Shown here in pieces: positions 1-11,259 of a stretch of DNA of 64,000 nt. Source of the DNA: Hermatobates lingyangjiaoensis (lineage: Eukaryota; Arthropoda; Insecta; Hemiptera; Hermatobatidae); assembly GCA_026182355.1 (NCBI GenBank), contig JAPFBL010000003.1:2128501-2192500 (forward strand), read 5' to 3'. The position numbers and the translations under genes were made by a program. Under the pieces are notes generated by a model, which was not told where the DNA came from, did no database searches, and saw only the letters and a list, made by a program, of their open reading frames with translations. How positions within the stretch are numbered: the stretch's first letter is position 1; every line of letters begins with the position of its first letter.

Positions 1-413
1 ACGAATCTCTCTGCTACTAGCGTGGTTCTCGTATTAATTGTGTATTTTTTAAAAAAGTGTATTTTGAAAATTGTGTATTTTTGTCTCCACAAAAGAAATA
101 CTGAAATTCCCCAATATCAGTAAAAACCACACTATAATAGATTGCGCAAGTAATAAATTAAAGACTATATAAAAAACTTATTTTTAGAAATGTTTCTAAT
201 TACTGCAATTAAATTAACTAAAAAATGGACCGAATACTATCACATCTAAACTTAAAGGAACAAATTAAATTAATTAGATCACGACACGAGATCTGCCTAT
301 AAGTATTCATGATATTGCATTAACGGACGTACCGGAACTCAAAACATGACACAAAAATTATAAATCTATTTATATAGATATTTAATGAGGGTGATTATAA
401 AAGCGATTGGTAC

Positions 414-617
414 CGAAATAGTCGGAGGGTCCGAGTCTACCAACTTCGGTGGGCTGCTCCCCATCACCTCTGGTCTGCAACACTAGGGCTGTGCCCTCGA
501 CGATGATGTAGAAATCATCTCCCTTGTCTCCCTGCTTCACGATGGTCTCACCGTCCTCAAACGACACCGGTTCAAGAGCGTCAGCGACTGTCAACCTCTC
601 CCACTTGTCCAGATTCT
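414..617 (-). CDS. Pka-R1: PKA-RI regulatory subunit, exon encoding the start of cAMP-binding domain B
   Basis: Partial coding exon of the PKA type I regulatory subunit, which binds cAMP and releases the catalytic subunit. The 204-nt exon reads [20 protein letters not shown], then the GDDFYII beta-strand segment, and ends at GRLGPSDYF. The acceptor is TTTGCAG just before 617; the first two bases (AG) complete a Glu codon begun by the last base of the preceding exon. The donor is GTACCA after 414, splitting the next Gly codon (phase 1). The family continues with a second phosphate-binding cassette (FGE...PRAAT), absent from bases 1-413, so the final exon(s) lie left of the window. All boundaries come from reading the splice sites and family alignment from memory. 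Confidence 0.95.
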
Positions 618-2495
618 CTGCAAAGCATTTTCGTAATTACTTTCCACAAAGGGAACAACAAATAGGAGGATAGGGTTAACATTTACTAAATATGTAGTAT
701 ATTTAGTAGTAATAGGGAAAATACACAAGTAGCATTTAACTAGACCAGAAATATAACCTTTTCTATAGTCCTGCGTACCAGTAGTAATAATACTGTTCAT
801 TGACAACCAATACACTTGACATTACCTACATGAACCCCTTGCTGCAGACCTGCCTACCAGCACTAATAGTTGGTAGGACTGTTTCTTGCCATCAATCCAT
901 TAATAAATACACCCTTTACCTCAATCCTGAGTATCAATACCAATACCTAGCTGGAGTGTTTATTAACATACAACCAATTCACCGATAAGTCTTTACCCTA
1001 GTCCTGCAGAGTAATAATATAGTGAGATGGGTTCATTACTAACATCCAACCAGTTCACTAATGGACCCTTTGTCCCATTTTTACCGAGTTTATTAATATT
1101 AGAATGGGCTGTTCTTTGGGTTTCACTCAACTTAAAAATACACTATCGTTCCCCCAATAGTATTCATAGTGGATGGATGGGTTGTTCATTAACATCCAAC
1201 TATTTCACAAGTAGACCATTTGCCTTAGTCCTGCCGAATAGTTGGCCATGTTGTTTATAGACACCCAACAACACCCCTTGCCATTCAGATGCCGAAGGAA
1301 GGGGATAATGCTTCCTTCAATAAGAGTTAAAGGTGATAGCACTTAACTTTTAAAATAAAATTGATCGGTATTTATTAAAACTGAAATCGACGTTTGACAG
1401 AACAGCTCTGGACAGTTCTATTATACCTGTGTGCAACAAAAATTAAAATTGTTAAAGTAGATTATTGAGGAATATGACTGACAATTAAACAACTACAGTT
1501 TTGTTAATATTAAAGGTAATTTAAACCCCGTAATTCTAAATTACATTTTAATAAATGTAATATAAGTACCTAAAACATATAGAATAAGAATTAAATTTCG
1601 AAAAGAAAATTATAACGATTTAAATGTTTAAGTCAAATCATATAGCAAAATATTGTAAACCTAATGTTAAATATAAAATAAATCACGACTTTATAAAATA
1701 AAATAAAATAAAGCATGCTACTACTTCATGTTACCTTTAGTTATATCAAATTTGATGATCCCGCAAACAATAGAAAGTCTATAATTTGCAATGTCAAATA
1801 TAAAGGAGTATTATTCCAGAAAATGATGGTGAGACTAATGTCTGACGTCTAATGATTGCCTTGAAAACCTTAATCTGCAGAGCGCTGTATACACACAATC
1901 GGGATCAGAAGGTATCTAAGAAAGTCAATTGAACTAATGAGAAGTGTATATATTTATCAGCCCAGGATTATTGACTGTTAAAGATATGAAAGGATACAGC
2001 AATTTAGTGGATTAGCATAACTCTAATGAAAGGAATGCTCAGAAGAAATGACTGATCTTACCAATAAGACCATGATTTCTCATCAGCAATAACCAATCTT
2101 CTCTATATCCTAAACCATTTTTTTCATACACCCACCCTCACTCTTCTCAAACCCTTTAAAAAGTACTTCTACTCGATCAAAACTCTTTCACCGCCTTCAC
2201 TAGTAAGGAGGTGGGCACAATTCTATGACGTTCACGTCGTACTTCTTAATACATTTATTTCATCTTAAGTTCATCAATTGCAATAAAATGTATAGTAGAT
2301 TCCAACTGAAGAAGAACACTAAAAAATGCTAGCCAAATAAGAAAAAGGTTTGTTAAATTGATTGAATTTGAGAAAAGTTTAAATCAATCAATACTTTTCT
2401 TGTAAATATGTTACAATGAAAATAATTTTACTATCCTTACGCAATTTATTCCTAAATCATCTACTAATCTAGAAAAAATGTTGTTTTGGATTTAC
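618..2495 (-). other. Intron of PKA-RI (1.88 kb, phase 1)
   Basis: It lies between the donor GTAAAT at 2495 and the acceptor TTTGCAG at 618. Its 3' half holds the degenerate minisatellite listed separately. From about 1300 to 2495 I see only AT-rich sequence with no recognisable repeat, RNA or coding exon. Confidence 0.9.
640..1290. repeat. Degenerate ~77-bp tandem repeat (minisatellite)
   Basis: A phrase like TAGTCCTGC plus ACCAGTAGTAATA, followed by a TTCATTAACATCCAACCA-like phrase, recurs near 767, 848, 923, 1002, 1081, about 1153 and 1226. This gives a spacing of 72 to 81 bp. The units are strongly diverged. The short plus-strand open frames here are by-products of the repeat. Confidence 0.7.
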
Positions 2496-2715
2496 CCAAG
2501 ATGGAGACTCTGGACAGAAAGCCTTCATACATCTTTCTCTTCCTGATGGTGGAACCCATGAGAATCCTCCTGTAGGAGTCTCTGTCTATACCCCAGAGCT
2601 TGACGTCCGTCTTGGCTTTCACTGTGGCGGCCCTTGGAGTGCCATAGATGAGGGCCAGCTCGCCGAAACTGCCTCCCTCCCCTATTGTAGTCACCAGCTC
2701 ATTATTCACGTACAC
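2496..2715 (-). CDS. Pka-R1: PKA-RI regulatory subunit, exon with the domain A phosphate-binding cassette
   Basis: 220-nt exon reading [15 protein letters not shown], then the phosphate-binding cassette [16 protein letters not shown], then [20 protein letters not shown] and the helix ending FLSRVSIL. The cassette Glu (FGE) and Arg (PRAAT), which contact the cAMP ribose and phosphate, are intact. The acceptor is CTCCAG before 2715 and the donor GTAAAT after 2496. The exon starts in phase 0 and ends after the first base of a codon, matching the next exon's AG. One oddity is MYEGFLSRV, where most animal RI proteins have MYEEFLS; this could be a real substitution or a sequencing error. Confidence 0.97.
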
Positions 2716-4130
2716 CTGGAGTAATATGATTTATTAAAATATCGGTCTATTTAGTCAAGACAACAGTTTACAGCTATGGTCAGACAGATTACCTTACTAG
2801 TTGTACAATTGGGTAATCTAATAATAAATATATTAAAATTTAATATATTCAGCTCATAATTCGTTAAATTTCCCTTTATTGAAGAAATTTTAAAAAAAAT
2901 ATTCAAAAGAAACTTACTATTAGCTAGTTTAAGATTTTATGACAACCAAAAGTAAATCACTGCTTTATAATTTAAAGGAAATGATACCAAAGGATTTACA
3001 AAGTGATAATCTTGTTTACGCTATTAAATTTAACGATTCTGATAAAATGTACAAGGGGAGGCAAGCCGATTTTAATAAGGTTGTTATTATAACTAAACAG
3101 ATAAAGAACAAAACGAATAAAAAAGAAAAACACTTGAAATGTTATTTATTAAAAAGATGAAATCTCTCTTGATGGCATATCTGGAATATAAATTGTGTTT
3201 ATTCAAGTGTATTGAGTTCCCCAGAGTTTTAGTGATTTCCTTCCTTGTTACTGCCCTGTGTATCACCTCTGAATGTTTGTTTTTAACGATCACTACATTG
3301 GATGGAATACGTCTGAGTGATCAATTCGTTATACAAAATCTTATTTCTCTCGTAAGGTAATTAGATTAGTTTTTTCCAGTTCTACATATTTCTACTTTTG
3401 TTAAGTTCGTCTAACTGTTTTCTAGAAAGCACTTGCCATTTTAATTATATAGTTACATATAGTGTCTTTATTCTCCATATGGTGATTTCTATGATTACAT
3501 ATTACATATGGTGCATTTTAATGTAAGTAAATTCTTATTTTATCTCATTCAGTAGACTTATGAAGAAGATTTTGATTAAAAGCCAATACGTTGAATTTAG
3601 AGTTCAAATTCAAGTTGGAAAAACTCCCTCAACACGATTCATTTGTTTCATTTCTATATATAAACATCAAAATAAAATATAGTATATATCCGACTGGACT
3701 ATAAATATAGTAACATGAAAATAAGAATACAAACAGTTACAAATAAAGTTCACTGCTATATTTGAGCATCCCCGTTTTCAGGTAGCACAGGACTGCTCGA
3801 GTGGCAGCAACCAACTGATTCAAAGTATCCAAAACCTCAAACACGAACTATAGTATGATAACACTGGTCACCTTAGGTAAGAGGGGTAAAAAGGAACTAC
3901 ATAGGAACAAAGATTAAAAAATAAAAAAAACTAGACAAATAAAGAGTAAACCAATTAGTTAAATAAAGACAAGAAAAATTAACAGAAACAGGAAAGAAGA
4001 AAAAAAATAGAGTGCAAAAATAATCATATATAAAAAAATTATTATTTTATAAATAAAAAAATATATATAAACAATAAAAATAATAGATTAAATTAAGAAA
4101 TAACAAATTAAGAGTAGAGATTGAGACCAG
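2716..4130 (-). other. PKA-RI intron, unrecognised part
   Basis: First part of the 3.1-kb phase-0 intron between the exons at 5819 and 2715. It is AT-rich. Short open frames at 2939-3360 are on the wrong strand and have no recognisable motif. From about 3900 to 4100 it is A-rich low-complexity sequence. Confidence 0.6.
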
Positions 4131-4149
4131 AAAGAGAGATAGCGCCAAG

Positions 4150-4400
4150 AAGACAAATAGGTGCCTCTGTGAATCTCTTAAAGTTACAGAGCCAAGAATT
4201 TAATTGAGAATTTGAACACGGAAACAGTTATTAAAACGAAGATCAAGAGAATTAACATGGATGTTTCGCTGACCAACGAAAGCTCTATAACAACTCATAA
4301 GCAGGTTCACTTTAGTGGAAGCAAGACTAACGTAAAAAGTATCACACCGTGTACAGTTCAAACGGTAGATGTAGGTAATATTGGTAGGTAATATTACTAG
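4150..4400 (-). pseudogene. Decayed Penelope-like element, GIY-YIG endonuclease piece
   Basis: Read on the minus strand, the segment around 4370-4270 translates to YRLNCTRCDTFYVSLASTK. This aligns by eye with the Penelope GIY-YIG endonuclease core (C..CD-FYVG-.ST-L) found better preserved at 39.5 kb. Frameshifts and stops surround it, so it is a dead relic. It forms a diverged tandem with the next relic (4780-5100) inside the PKA-RI intron, in the same transcriptional orientation as the host gene. Confidence 0.6.
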
Positions 4401-4779
4401 AGAGAAGTAAAAGAAAGATTAGGGTTAACAATGAGCCAGGTTTAACAACGTCGATGACTATTTTTTCACCAATTCCATCATTCCCTTACTAGCCAAGGAT
4501 TCAAACATGAATGATACCCACAAAGTTAGGTGGTTTACATTTATGTAATAGAAGGGAGTTCACTAAAAATAGATGAAGTGGAAGGAGAAGATGAATGGAA
4601 AGAGCACAACTCTTTCACATTGTCAATACAAAAAAATGGAAATGGAAAAGAGAGAGCGGTGATATAATTCAGAAGATTCGATAAGACTTTGGATTAATCT
4701 AAGGGGTTAGCTAGGTTCTGTAAAATTATCATGTCTTAATGTGGTGAATACCATATCTGATCTGGCACCAAGGAGGTTA

Positions 4780-5300
4780 ACGCCTGCTTCTTCTGATGGT
4801 CCTAAGGCAAGACGGTAGTTGGGAAGAGGACTCCGGATAATGATTTGAACCTAGAAGCAGTAACGAACACAGAGGCTGTGAGGGTACAGATGGAACTGCT
4901 GCTGCGATGAACATCGTAGCCCTATGACGGTTCATACGAAAAGCCAGCTTAAGTGACACGAAACCGACACAAAAAGAATCACACTGAGTCCAGTGTCCAA
5001 TCCAGTGTAAGTCCAGTCCAATCGATAAACTCCGTTGCATGGGCAGAATTAAGGTTGAAAAGGGAAGCAAAGGAAGAACTAGGGTTAATAATACTAGTTG
5101 GACAGCTATGATGTTTACATCGTTCCACTGCCTTAATAGCAAAAAGAGGCTTGCATCAGATATTGGAAAACATTTTACACAGGTCGGGAAACTTTTGAAT
5201 AGAAATTGACGAGAGCTCTTAGAGTCAGAGAAAATGGAAGATGAAAAAGAAAAAGACAAAAAAGGAAAAAGAGTACTTGATGACAGGGCCAAACATATGA
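4780..5300 (-). pseudogene. Second decayed Penelope-like GIY-YIG endonuclease piece
   Basis: The minus strand is open from 5304 to 4777. It contains CDSFCVGFVSLKLAFRMNRH, which parallels CDSFYVGQASTKLSLRMNNH at 39.5 kb. The Gln-Ser/Thr after VG is lost, and the upstream part does not match a complete reverse transcriptase. This is a non-functional Penelope-like remnant. The long open frame is partly chance and should not be annotated as a host gene. Confidence 0.65.
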
Positions 5301-5818
5301 GCACCCGACTAAAGTAGTAAAGAGTAACAGAGAATCATTTCAATTCATGCTGGTCATAGACCGACAAGGTATCTTATCAGGTAAACACAACTTTCGTAAA
5401 AAAGAAGGGATACGGTAAGACAATTTGTTCTTTAAAGGTTCAGTTAAATCTACGGTTTGTAATATTAACATGCAGACAGTCAGGGATATAGATGTAGCTT
5501 TCTTAATATGTGGAGAATAGCAACTATTATAACTAAGACATTGATGAGGATTGGTAGGCTTCAAATGGAAGTGGTGATGTGACCATTTTCTGTTCTGTGT
5601 TCCTGTTTTAAGTACCAGTTTTTAGTAGGTCTAATTGGATCAAATTTCCATATTCGAATGGAATTAATTGGCTGTAGTAATTAATGTGCTCAATGAAAGC
5701 TTAATTTCTCTACCATATCTCCGTTAGACTATCTACAAGTGTTATGACCACCTTTGAGTCAAACGTAATACCACTATAATTACAATAAATAAAACTCATT
5801 ACCATAATATATACGTAC
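5301..5818 (-). other. PKA-RI intron, unrecognised part next to the donor site
   Basis: The intron donor is GTACGT immediately after 5819. Between it and the Penelope relic I see a weakly open minus-strand frame (5340-5564) with no motif I recognise; it may be more Penelope remnant. Nothing else is supportable. Confidence 0.4.
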
Positions 5819-6019
5819 CTCGACTTCTCCCTGGTCGATGACGTAAAAGTTATCTCCCTCGTCACCCTGCTGAATGATGGTCTCCCCCGGGAGAAAATTG
5901 ACCGGAAACATGGCGTCGAAGATGTCGGAGCGTTCATTCTCATCCAAATGGACGAAGAGTACATTCTTGGCTATCGCCTTGGCCAGAGCAGCCATCGTCT
6001 TGTAGTCCTTGGGCACCAC
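5819..6019 (-). CDS. Pka-R1: PKA-RI regulatory subunit, exon encoding the N-terminal half of cAMP-binding domain A
   Basis: 201-nt exon, exactly 67 codons, phase 0 at both ends. It reads [20 protein letters not shown], then [16 protein letters not shown], then [18 protein letters not shown] and ends GEVE. This is the helical N3A segment plus the first beta strands of cAMP-binding domain A. The acceptor is TTCTTAG before 6019 and the donor GTACGT after 5819. The sequence is almost identical to insect and vertebrate RI in this stretch, so identification is secure. Confidence 0.97.
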
Positions 6020-6100
6020 CTAAGAAACAGTTTCTTTTGAAACTCATGCGGCGACTTTTGTCATTAATGCAAATATTGAGTTGTACTGTATATATATCTG

Positions 6101-6104
<4 letters not shown>

Positions 6105-6137
<33 letters not shown>
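6105..6137. repeat. (TA)n microsatellite
   Basis: About 16 TA repeats. It abuts the Penelope-like end at 6140-6470, as do most other (TA)n tracts in this window. Confidence 0.95.
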
Positions 6138-6139
<2 letters not shown>

Positions 6140-6470
6140 CATAAATAAAAATTTATATTTTCTCTTTATTTACGTTTTATATATATATTTGATAAAGGAG
6201 AGTAACAAATAACATCAAATAGAAAGCACGAAAAAAACAGCCAAGTTTTCGGATAACAGTCATTCAGGACAGACAAGAAACAACAAATGAGAAGAGGATG
6301 ACTGTATGGATACGACATACGTATATAAATAGTGCAACGTGTGTTAAGAAGGTACACAAATAAGGAAAACTAAAGCTTACAATTCCGGTTTCAACCGTCA
6401 TAAAGAGAAGAAATAAAGGTAGATCAAATATTCCAATGAAGAGACGGTTTTTTAGAGTCATTCCTTATTT
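6140..6470 (-). mobile_element. Degraded Penelope-like element end
   Basis: On the minus strand the segment near 6410-6380 reads TTATGACGGTTGAAACCGG, a decayed version of the CTGAAGACGGTTCAAACCG motif seen in the hairpins at 11.1 and 47.0 kb. The sequence then runs toward the (TA)n tract, the same order as in those copies. The core is mutated, so ribozyme function is not expected. Confidence 0.45.
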
Positions 6471-6560
6471 TTGTACCCCATTCTTATTAAAAAACTGGTT
6501 TTCATTTCCTATCATTTCAAGTACATAAATACACATAAACTAAATATGTGAATATAGATA

Positions 6561-6662
6561 TAAATTAAAATACGTGAGGAATTAGGATTTAAAATTTGTG
6601 TGAATTTATATTTTAGATATTAATATGACGAGATGTTCTACTGTAGGCCACTTAACTCCAGT
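6561..6662. repeat. Left arm of a ~100-bp inverted repeat
   Basis: It pairs with 8618-8720 in reverse complement with a modest number of mismatches. Shared words include ACTGGAGTTAAG on the inner side and TAAATTCACACAAA toward the outer side. Either two LINE 3' ends diverge here or these are the ends of one ~2.2-kb element. Confidence 0.8.
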
Positions 6663-7090
6663 CAGGCATTAGTTAATGAAAGTACCTGACGATCCTGCTG
6701 GTGGCTACATTTATTACGTCGTTGTACTGTAGAAACCATGGTTCGAAGTAACAAAGCCTTCTGGATGAAAAAACTTCGCAGTCGCATAGTATGTGCTTAG
6801 TTGTTATACACCTTTCCTACAGAAGCTAGGTCTCATGATCGATCCTATCTAACTTGTGAATGAGATGCTTCAAAGAGCAGTGGTCCTGTGAATACCCCTC
6901 ATCAAGTATATCCCAACTCGAGAGTCCTTCATCAGTCCAGCTTTTTGAATAGATCAGAAATGTCTTTGATTGGTCGAGAGATCAATCTTTTCACAGCCCC
7001 CTTTAGTGCAGTTTTTGGTATCTCTTCCCATTTCCAGACTTTCACACTATGATGACAAGGGGGATACTAAAAAAAGTATTCAGCCAAATG
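6561..7090 (-). mobile_element. R1/Jockey-type LINE, 3' end relic
   Basis: In broken minus-strand frames, 7050-6700 gives ISDLFKKLD, then GVFTGPLLFEASHSQV. This resembles the post-RNase H tail of R1/Jockey elements (L..L..GLLTGH..L..HL). The downstream part 6662-6561 is the presumed 3' untranslated end. It reappears inverted at 8618-8720. Many stops and frameshifts are present. Confidence 0.5.
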
Positions 7091-8585
7091 AACAATTCAA
7101 CTACATCATCCTCCCCAGCTAATCAGTCATCTGGTTACAATTTATGCTAGAGTGTCCAGAAATCAACAAGTGTATATGTTGATTCTTTTACCTTATCTAT
7201 CAACAATAAGTGATATCATACTACACTAAACAATTCAAAAATTTTAAATTTAATGTTTGAATAAAAATTGTACTTATATTAGTATAAATATTTGAATGAA
7301 GTTTAACCTTCACAAAGTTAAGATGATGCAAACATTTTGCTTCTATAACGTATTAACAAGTCAAAGAACACATGGAATTCCATAGACACAATCCTTATCG
7401 AGTGTAAGGATTACCTCAAGCACGTTGGCACTAATTTTTAATTTTTATGTCAGCTGTATCATTCTTAGTGCCCTAGTATGTTACGTACCTCAGACATATT
7501 ATTTTTAAAAGAAATTTAATTTATATATTGTATTTAATCGTATTACCAGACTCACGTATGATGAACTGATTGAATTGGTTAATCACAATGTGGTTACATA
7601 TTATGGTAAAAATGTACTTTGTGGTTTTTAGATTTGGCATTAAGATATGGCAACAAGATTATTAAGATTATAAGATTGTGGAAATAAGATTATGGCATTA
7701 CCTCTTACTTGTAATGTACTTAAAATTATTCCTCTATCTCATTTCACCCAATTCTTATGATTGGTTCACTAAAGTTTAGAAACCTGAAATTTCAGTATGG
7801 TGTTGTGTTGCTTTTGTTACCTTTATAGAAAATAGTAAAGAATACAATTTGATTCATGATAAGAGTTTGTAAGGTATTTCTGTTTCAAGCCCCAAAATTT
7901 TTATTTGTACTATAACCAACCTGTATTAAATTATATTAAAAAATGAAATTTTAACATAATAGGATCAGCCAGTTGAACGAAAAAATACAACAGTTCATAA
8001 CTGGCATGAAGTAACTTTTCCATGTTTCTGTACTACCAAAAAATTACATCGTTTTCTTACCGAGTAGTATAATATATTTCATTTCATTACATCAGTACTT
8101 CAAACGCTGCATCTGATATCACCCAAAAATTTGAGCACTGCCAAATTCAATGAAGTTATCAATCATCAAATATCACAAATTTATTCTAGATATTTCAAAA
8201 AAGCCATAAACTTAAGGCAATTTTGTTTTCAAAACTAGTAGCCAAAATGCACCTGGTAGGCATCTCACTGAGAATACAGTTTTAAACTATATCTGATCCT
8301 TTAACTGGACTTCTGCCATGTACAGGACCATACATTCTACATATTGCACTTCTTTTAGATGTTCTCAGAAAGGAGTAATTCGCTTCTGTCATACACCTCT
8401 CTTCAGAACTGGACATCAATTAGCGTTCCTACTACTAGAAATGACTTATTATATTAAAACATAGTAATACAGGTATATAATACATAAATGACATTAACAA
8501 TATGATGCAGAGACATGTATATTATGTCAATATTATAAAATTTATAATAATTTTAATAATATAAACCTCTTATATTAATAAGAAC
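7091..8585. other. Intronic stretch, no recognised content
   Basis: It lies between the two inverted arms. It is AT-rich, with no open frame longer than 60 codons and no motif I can name. It could be the body of a decayed element bounded by the inverted arms. Confidence 0.4.
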
Positions 8586-8617
8586 CAGTCAGGTTCTTTC
8601 AAGAACTAATAATACCC

Positions 8618-8720
8618 ACTGGAGTTAAGTGACCTACAGTAGACTATCTCCTCTTATTAATATCTAAAATATAAATTCACACAAACTTTAAATCCTAATT
8701 CCTAACGTACTTTAATTTAT
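8618..8720 (+). repeat. Right arm of the inverted repeat (LINE 3'-end-like)
   Basis: Reverse complement of 6561-6662, in plus-strand LINE 3'-end orientation. Confidence 0.8.
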
Positions 8721-9094
8721 CTACTAAATTAATTTATATTTAAAACCACATTTTATACAATTATTATAAACTACTTCCTGTCAATATTACGTTCTTTGGG
8801 AATATTACTTGCTGCAAATATATTAATGACAATTCGAAAAAATGACTAGAAATTCATTAATTAATTTGAAGACTCCAACTAATACACGTTTATTCCAAGA
8901 GTGACTTGTATTATTAATTAAAAAAAAGTGTCGTTAATCAAGAAATGAACAATTAGTTAAAGAACAGAATTCTTATTTATAAGCCTTATAATGAAATAAT
9001 ATCCATCTCACAACTATAAAAAACAAATTAATTTTTAGTATTTCTATCATTTTCATTTTGTAGACTCATTTTATTTTTCGAAAAAACATTTAAT

Positions 9095-9165
9095 CTTTAT
9101 ATATAAAGCTCGCCAGTTTGTTTGTTTGTTTGTTCATCCATTTCCCGTGGAGATAGAGACCTGAA
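9095..9165 (+). repeat. (TTTG)n-containing repeat end
   Basis: A short run of TTTG after TATAAAGCTCGCCAG, followed by a CCGTGGAGATAGAGACC-like phrase. The look is of a dispersed transposon terminus, but I do not recognise the family. Confidence 0.3.
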
Positions 9166-9199
9166 ATTAAAATATATTATTTATTACCTGAATAATGTT

Positions 9200-9700
9200 A
9201 AATAAAAGAAAATTATCACTATATTCCCAAAATTGAAGCCAGGGTAGCAAGTGTCTTGGGTGCTCTCCGATGACAGTAGTGCAAAAATATTATATATAAA
9301 TCTAAATTTGTTTAATTCAATATTTGCGTAGTATAAACACTGGAAATAAACTAAAGCATGGAGCCAGGGTAGCCCACTGGCTTGCGTGCTCCCTGATGAC
9401 AGCACAAAATATTAAAAATAAATGTAACAAAAAATATTTGAATTTAAAATTTGAATAATATTAATATATTTATATTTGGGGAATATTAATATTTGAATAA
9501 TATCAGCTTGCGTGTTCACCGATGACAGTAGTGAACATGTATTATATATAAATGTAACAAAAAAAAATTAATTTAAAATTTGCGAAATATAAACACTGGT
9601 AATAAAATAAAGGCATGGAGCAAGAGTAGCCCAGAGGCTTGCGTGCTTGCTGATGACAGTAGTGCAAATGTATTATAAATAAATACAACAAATATATAAT
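9200..9700. repeat. Diverged tandem repeat, four units of ~110-145 bp
   Basis: The phrase GCATGGAGCCAGGGTAGCCC...GCTTGCGTGCT...TGATGACAG recurs near 9237, 9362, 9505 (partial) and 9618. An AAACACTGG-AATAAA spacer separates the units. The last unit overlaps the left arm of the inverted repeat 9591-9780 / 10738-10929. Confidence 0.75.
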
Positions 9701-9780
9701 AAACTACTACATTAGAGGTTAAAAATGAATAATTTTACAAACAAACTTGAACACAACTGTCAGATAAAATACGAATGTTT
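9591..9780. repeat. Left arm of ~190-bp inverted repeat
   Basis: Reverse complement of 10738-10929 with only scattered mismatches by eye. The arms enclose about 960 bp, so this may be a foldback-type or MITE-like element of about 1.34 kb. Confidence 0.85.
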
Positions 9781-10632
9781 TAAGGGAATATTATAAAGAC
9801 ACATTCCTTTTATTAATGTTATTTTATGTTAGGTAAATAAATTGAATATTTCTATTTACAAGTTTTCTTTGTTTTAAATATATTTCATTGTGTACATAAC
9901 TTGAATTGAATTGAATGTTTTATTTATATACTAGACTACCCATGACCTTTATGTCAGTCAGAAATTATACCAATAGGTATTGAAATTAATTTACTGAACA
10001 TGATTTTTGACAGGGATAATTTTAATTGTTGTTTCTTGTACATCTATAATACTAAATAAATACCTGTTTCATAAATTATATACGACAGGTATGTAATTTG
10101 ATTAAATGAAAATCAATAATAGATTCCTTGGTAAAAGGAAGTTAGTGAGTTTAGATATTAAGTTAGTGACTAAATTCTAGGCGAAAGAGAAAACGTATTT
10201 AAGGTGAAATGAACTAAACGCAAGGAGGAAAAGCTTCAAATTAACTTCCTTGTTTGCGAAATCTGAAGGCAGCACAAGAAATGGAAGTCACCAAATCGGA
10301 GAACCCAAAAATGCTTATATCAAGGGAATAATAAATCCTTTCCCAAAACTGCCAACTTGAAGAATAACCAATCGATTCAGATTTTGTTTGGAAATTATTT
10401 TTTCTTTTGCTTTATTATTAAATATATTCTTTATATTATTACACATAAATAGGCTGAAACTGACTAGTAATACTCTGTCCCAATCAGCCGCTTTACTATT
10501 CATATAAAATATGAAATCCAACTTTATATAATCAGCTGAACACATATTTCTAACATTAGCATCATTTAAATCATTATCACAACTCCTTGTTTTAACAATA
10601 TTTTACACAATAACAAAAATCATCTAAATATG
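9781..10632. other. Interior of the 9591-10929 inverted-repeat element, unrecognised
   Basis: AT-rich with a few short open frames on the minus strand (for example 10315-10545) and no recognisable protein motif. Confidence 0.4.
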
Positions 10633-10654
10633 AATGTGCACTAGTGTGTATGTG

Positions 10655-10685
<31 letters not shown>

Positions 10686-10736
10686 GTATCACATACACAC
10701 TAGTATATATATCGTATATGTGTATATATATATATA
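10633..10736. repeat. (TA)n-rich tract with a small inverted repeat
   Basis: ACTAGTGTGTATGTGATA at 10632-10650 is repeated in reverse complement at about 10686-10703. The arms are separated and followed by TA runs up to 10736. Confidence 0.8.
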
Positions 10737-10737
10737 T

Positions 10738-10929
10738 AAAACATTCGTATTTTATCTGACAGTTGTGTTCAAGTTTGATTGTAAAATTATTGATTTTTAA
10801 CCTCTAATGTAGTAGTTTTATATATATTTGTTGTATTTATTTATAATACATTTGCACTACTGTCATCAGCAAGCACGCAAGCCTCTGGGCTACTCTTTCT
10901 CCATGCCTTTATTTTATTTACAGTGTTTA
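10738..10929. repeat. Right arm of ~190-bp inverted repeat
   Basis: Partner of 9591-9780. It is followed by a short (GT)n and (TA)n tract (10934-10960) that leads into the hairpin at 11001. Confidence 0.85.
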
Positions 10930-11051
10930 TTTAGTGTGTGTGTGTGTAATATATATATACACTTATTCGTTGGAAATACGATCCAAAAAGGACAAAAATA
11001 GTTCAATATAGACAAAAAAAACATAGAGAAATCAAAAGAACACACTTACAG

Positions 11052-11085
11052 TCTCTAATTTTCGGTTTGAACCGTCTTCAGGAGA
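11052..11085 (-). ncRNA. Hammerhead-ribozyme-like motif, family I, minus-strand copy
   Basis: Exact mirror of 11179-11212. It is the copy that would be present in sense in PKA-RI pre-mRNA. Confidence 0.45.
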
Positions 11086-11178
11086 GATAAGAGAGGGAAA
11101 CCAAGCGCACTGGTTCTGAGACGGTTGGAGAGTCTCCAACCGTCTCAGAACCAGTGCGCTTGGTTTCCCTCTCTTATC

Positions 11179-11212
11179 TCTCCTGAAGACGGTTCAAACC
11201 GAAAATTAGAGA
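11179..11212 (+). ncRNA. Hammerhead-ribozyme-like motif, family I
   Basis: Helix I strand TCTC at 11179-11182, core CTGAAGA at 11183-11189, and one extra C. Helix II is GGTT-CA-AACC at 11191-11200 (two-base loop), then GAA at 11201-11203. AATT at 11204-11207 is self-complementary, so helix III can only form between two copies. A at 11208 is the cleavage-site position, and GAGA at 11209-11212 pairs with the opening TCTC. The extra C after the core is not in the textbook consensus, so activity is uncertain. Confidence 0.5.
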
Positions 11213-11259
11213 CTTTAAGTGTGTTCTTTTGATTTCTCTATGTTTCTTTGTGTATATTG

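Noticed and set aside
1..413. Last PKA-RI exon (second phosphate-binding cassette)
   Set aside because: I searched for the FGE...PRAAT coding on the minus strand and saw only AT-rich sequence.
4777..5304. 175-codon minus-strand frame as a host exon
   Set aside because: Contains a decayed GIY-YIG core and lies inside the PKA-RI intron; a transposon relic.
6105..6137. (TA)n tracts as origins or regulatory sites
   Set aside because: They are ordinary microsatellites; the notable point is their adjacency to element ends.
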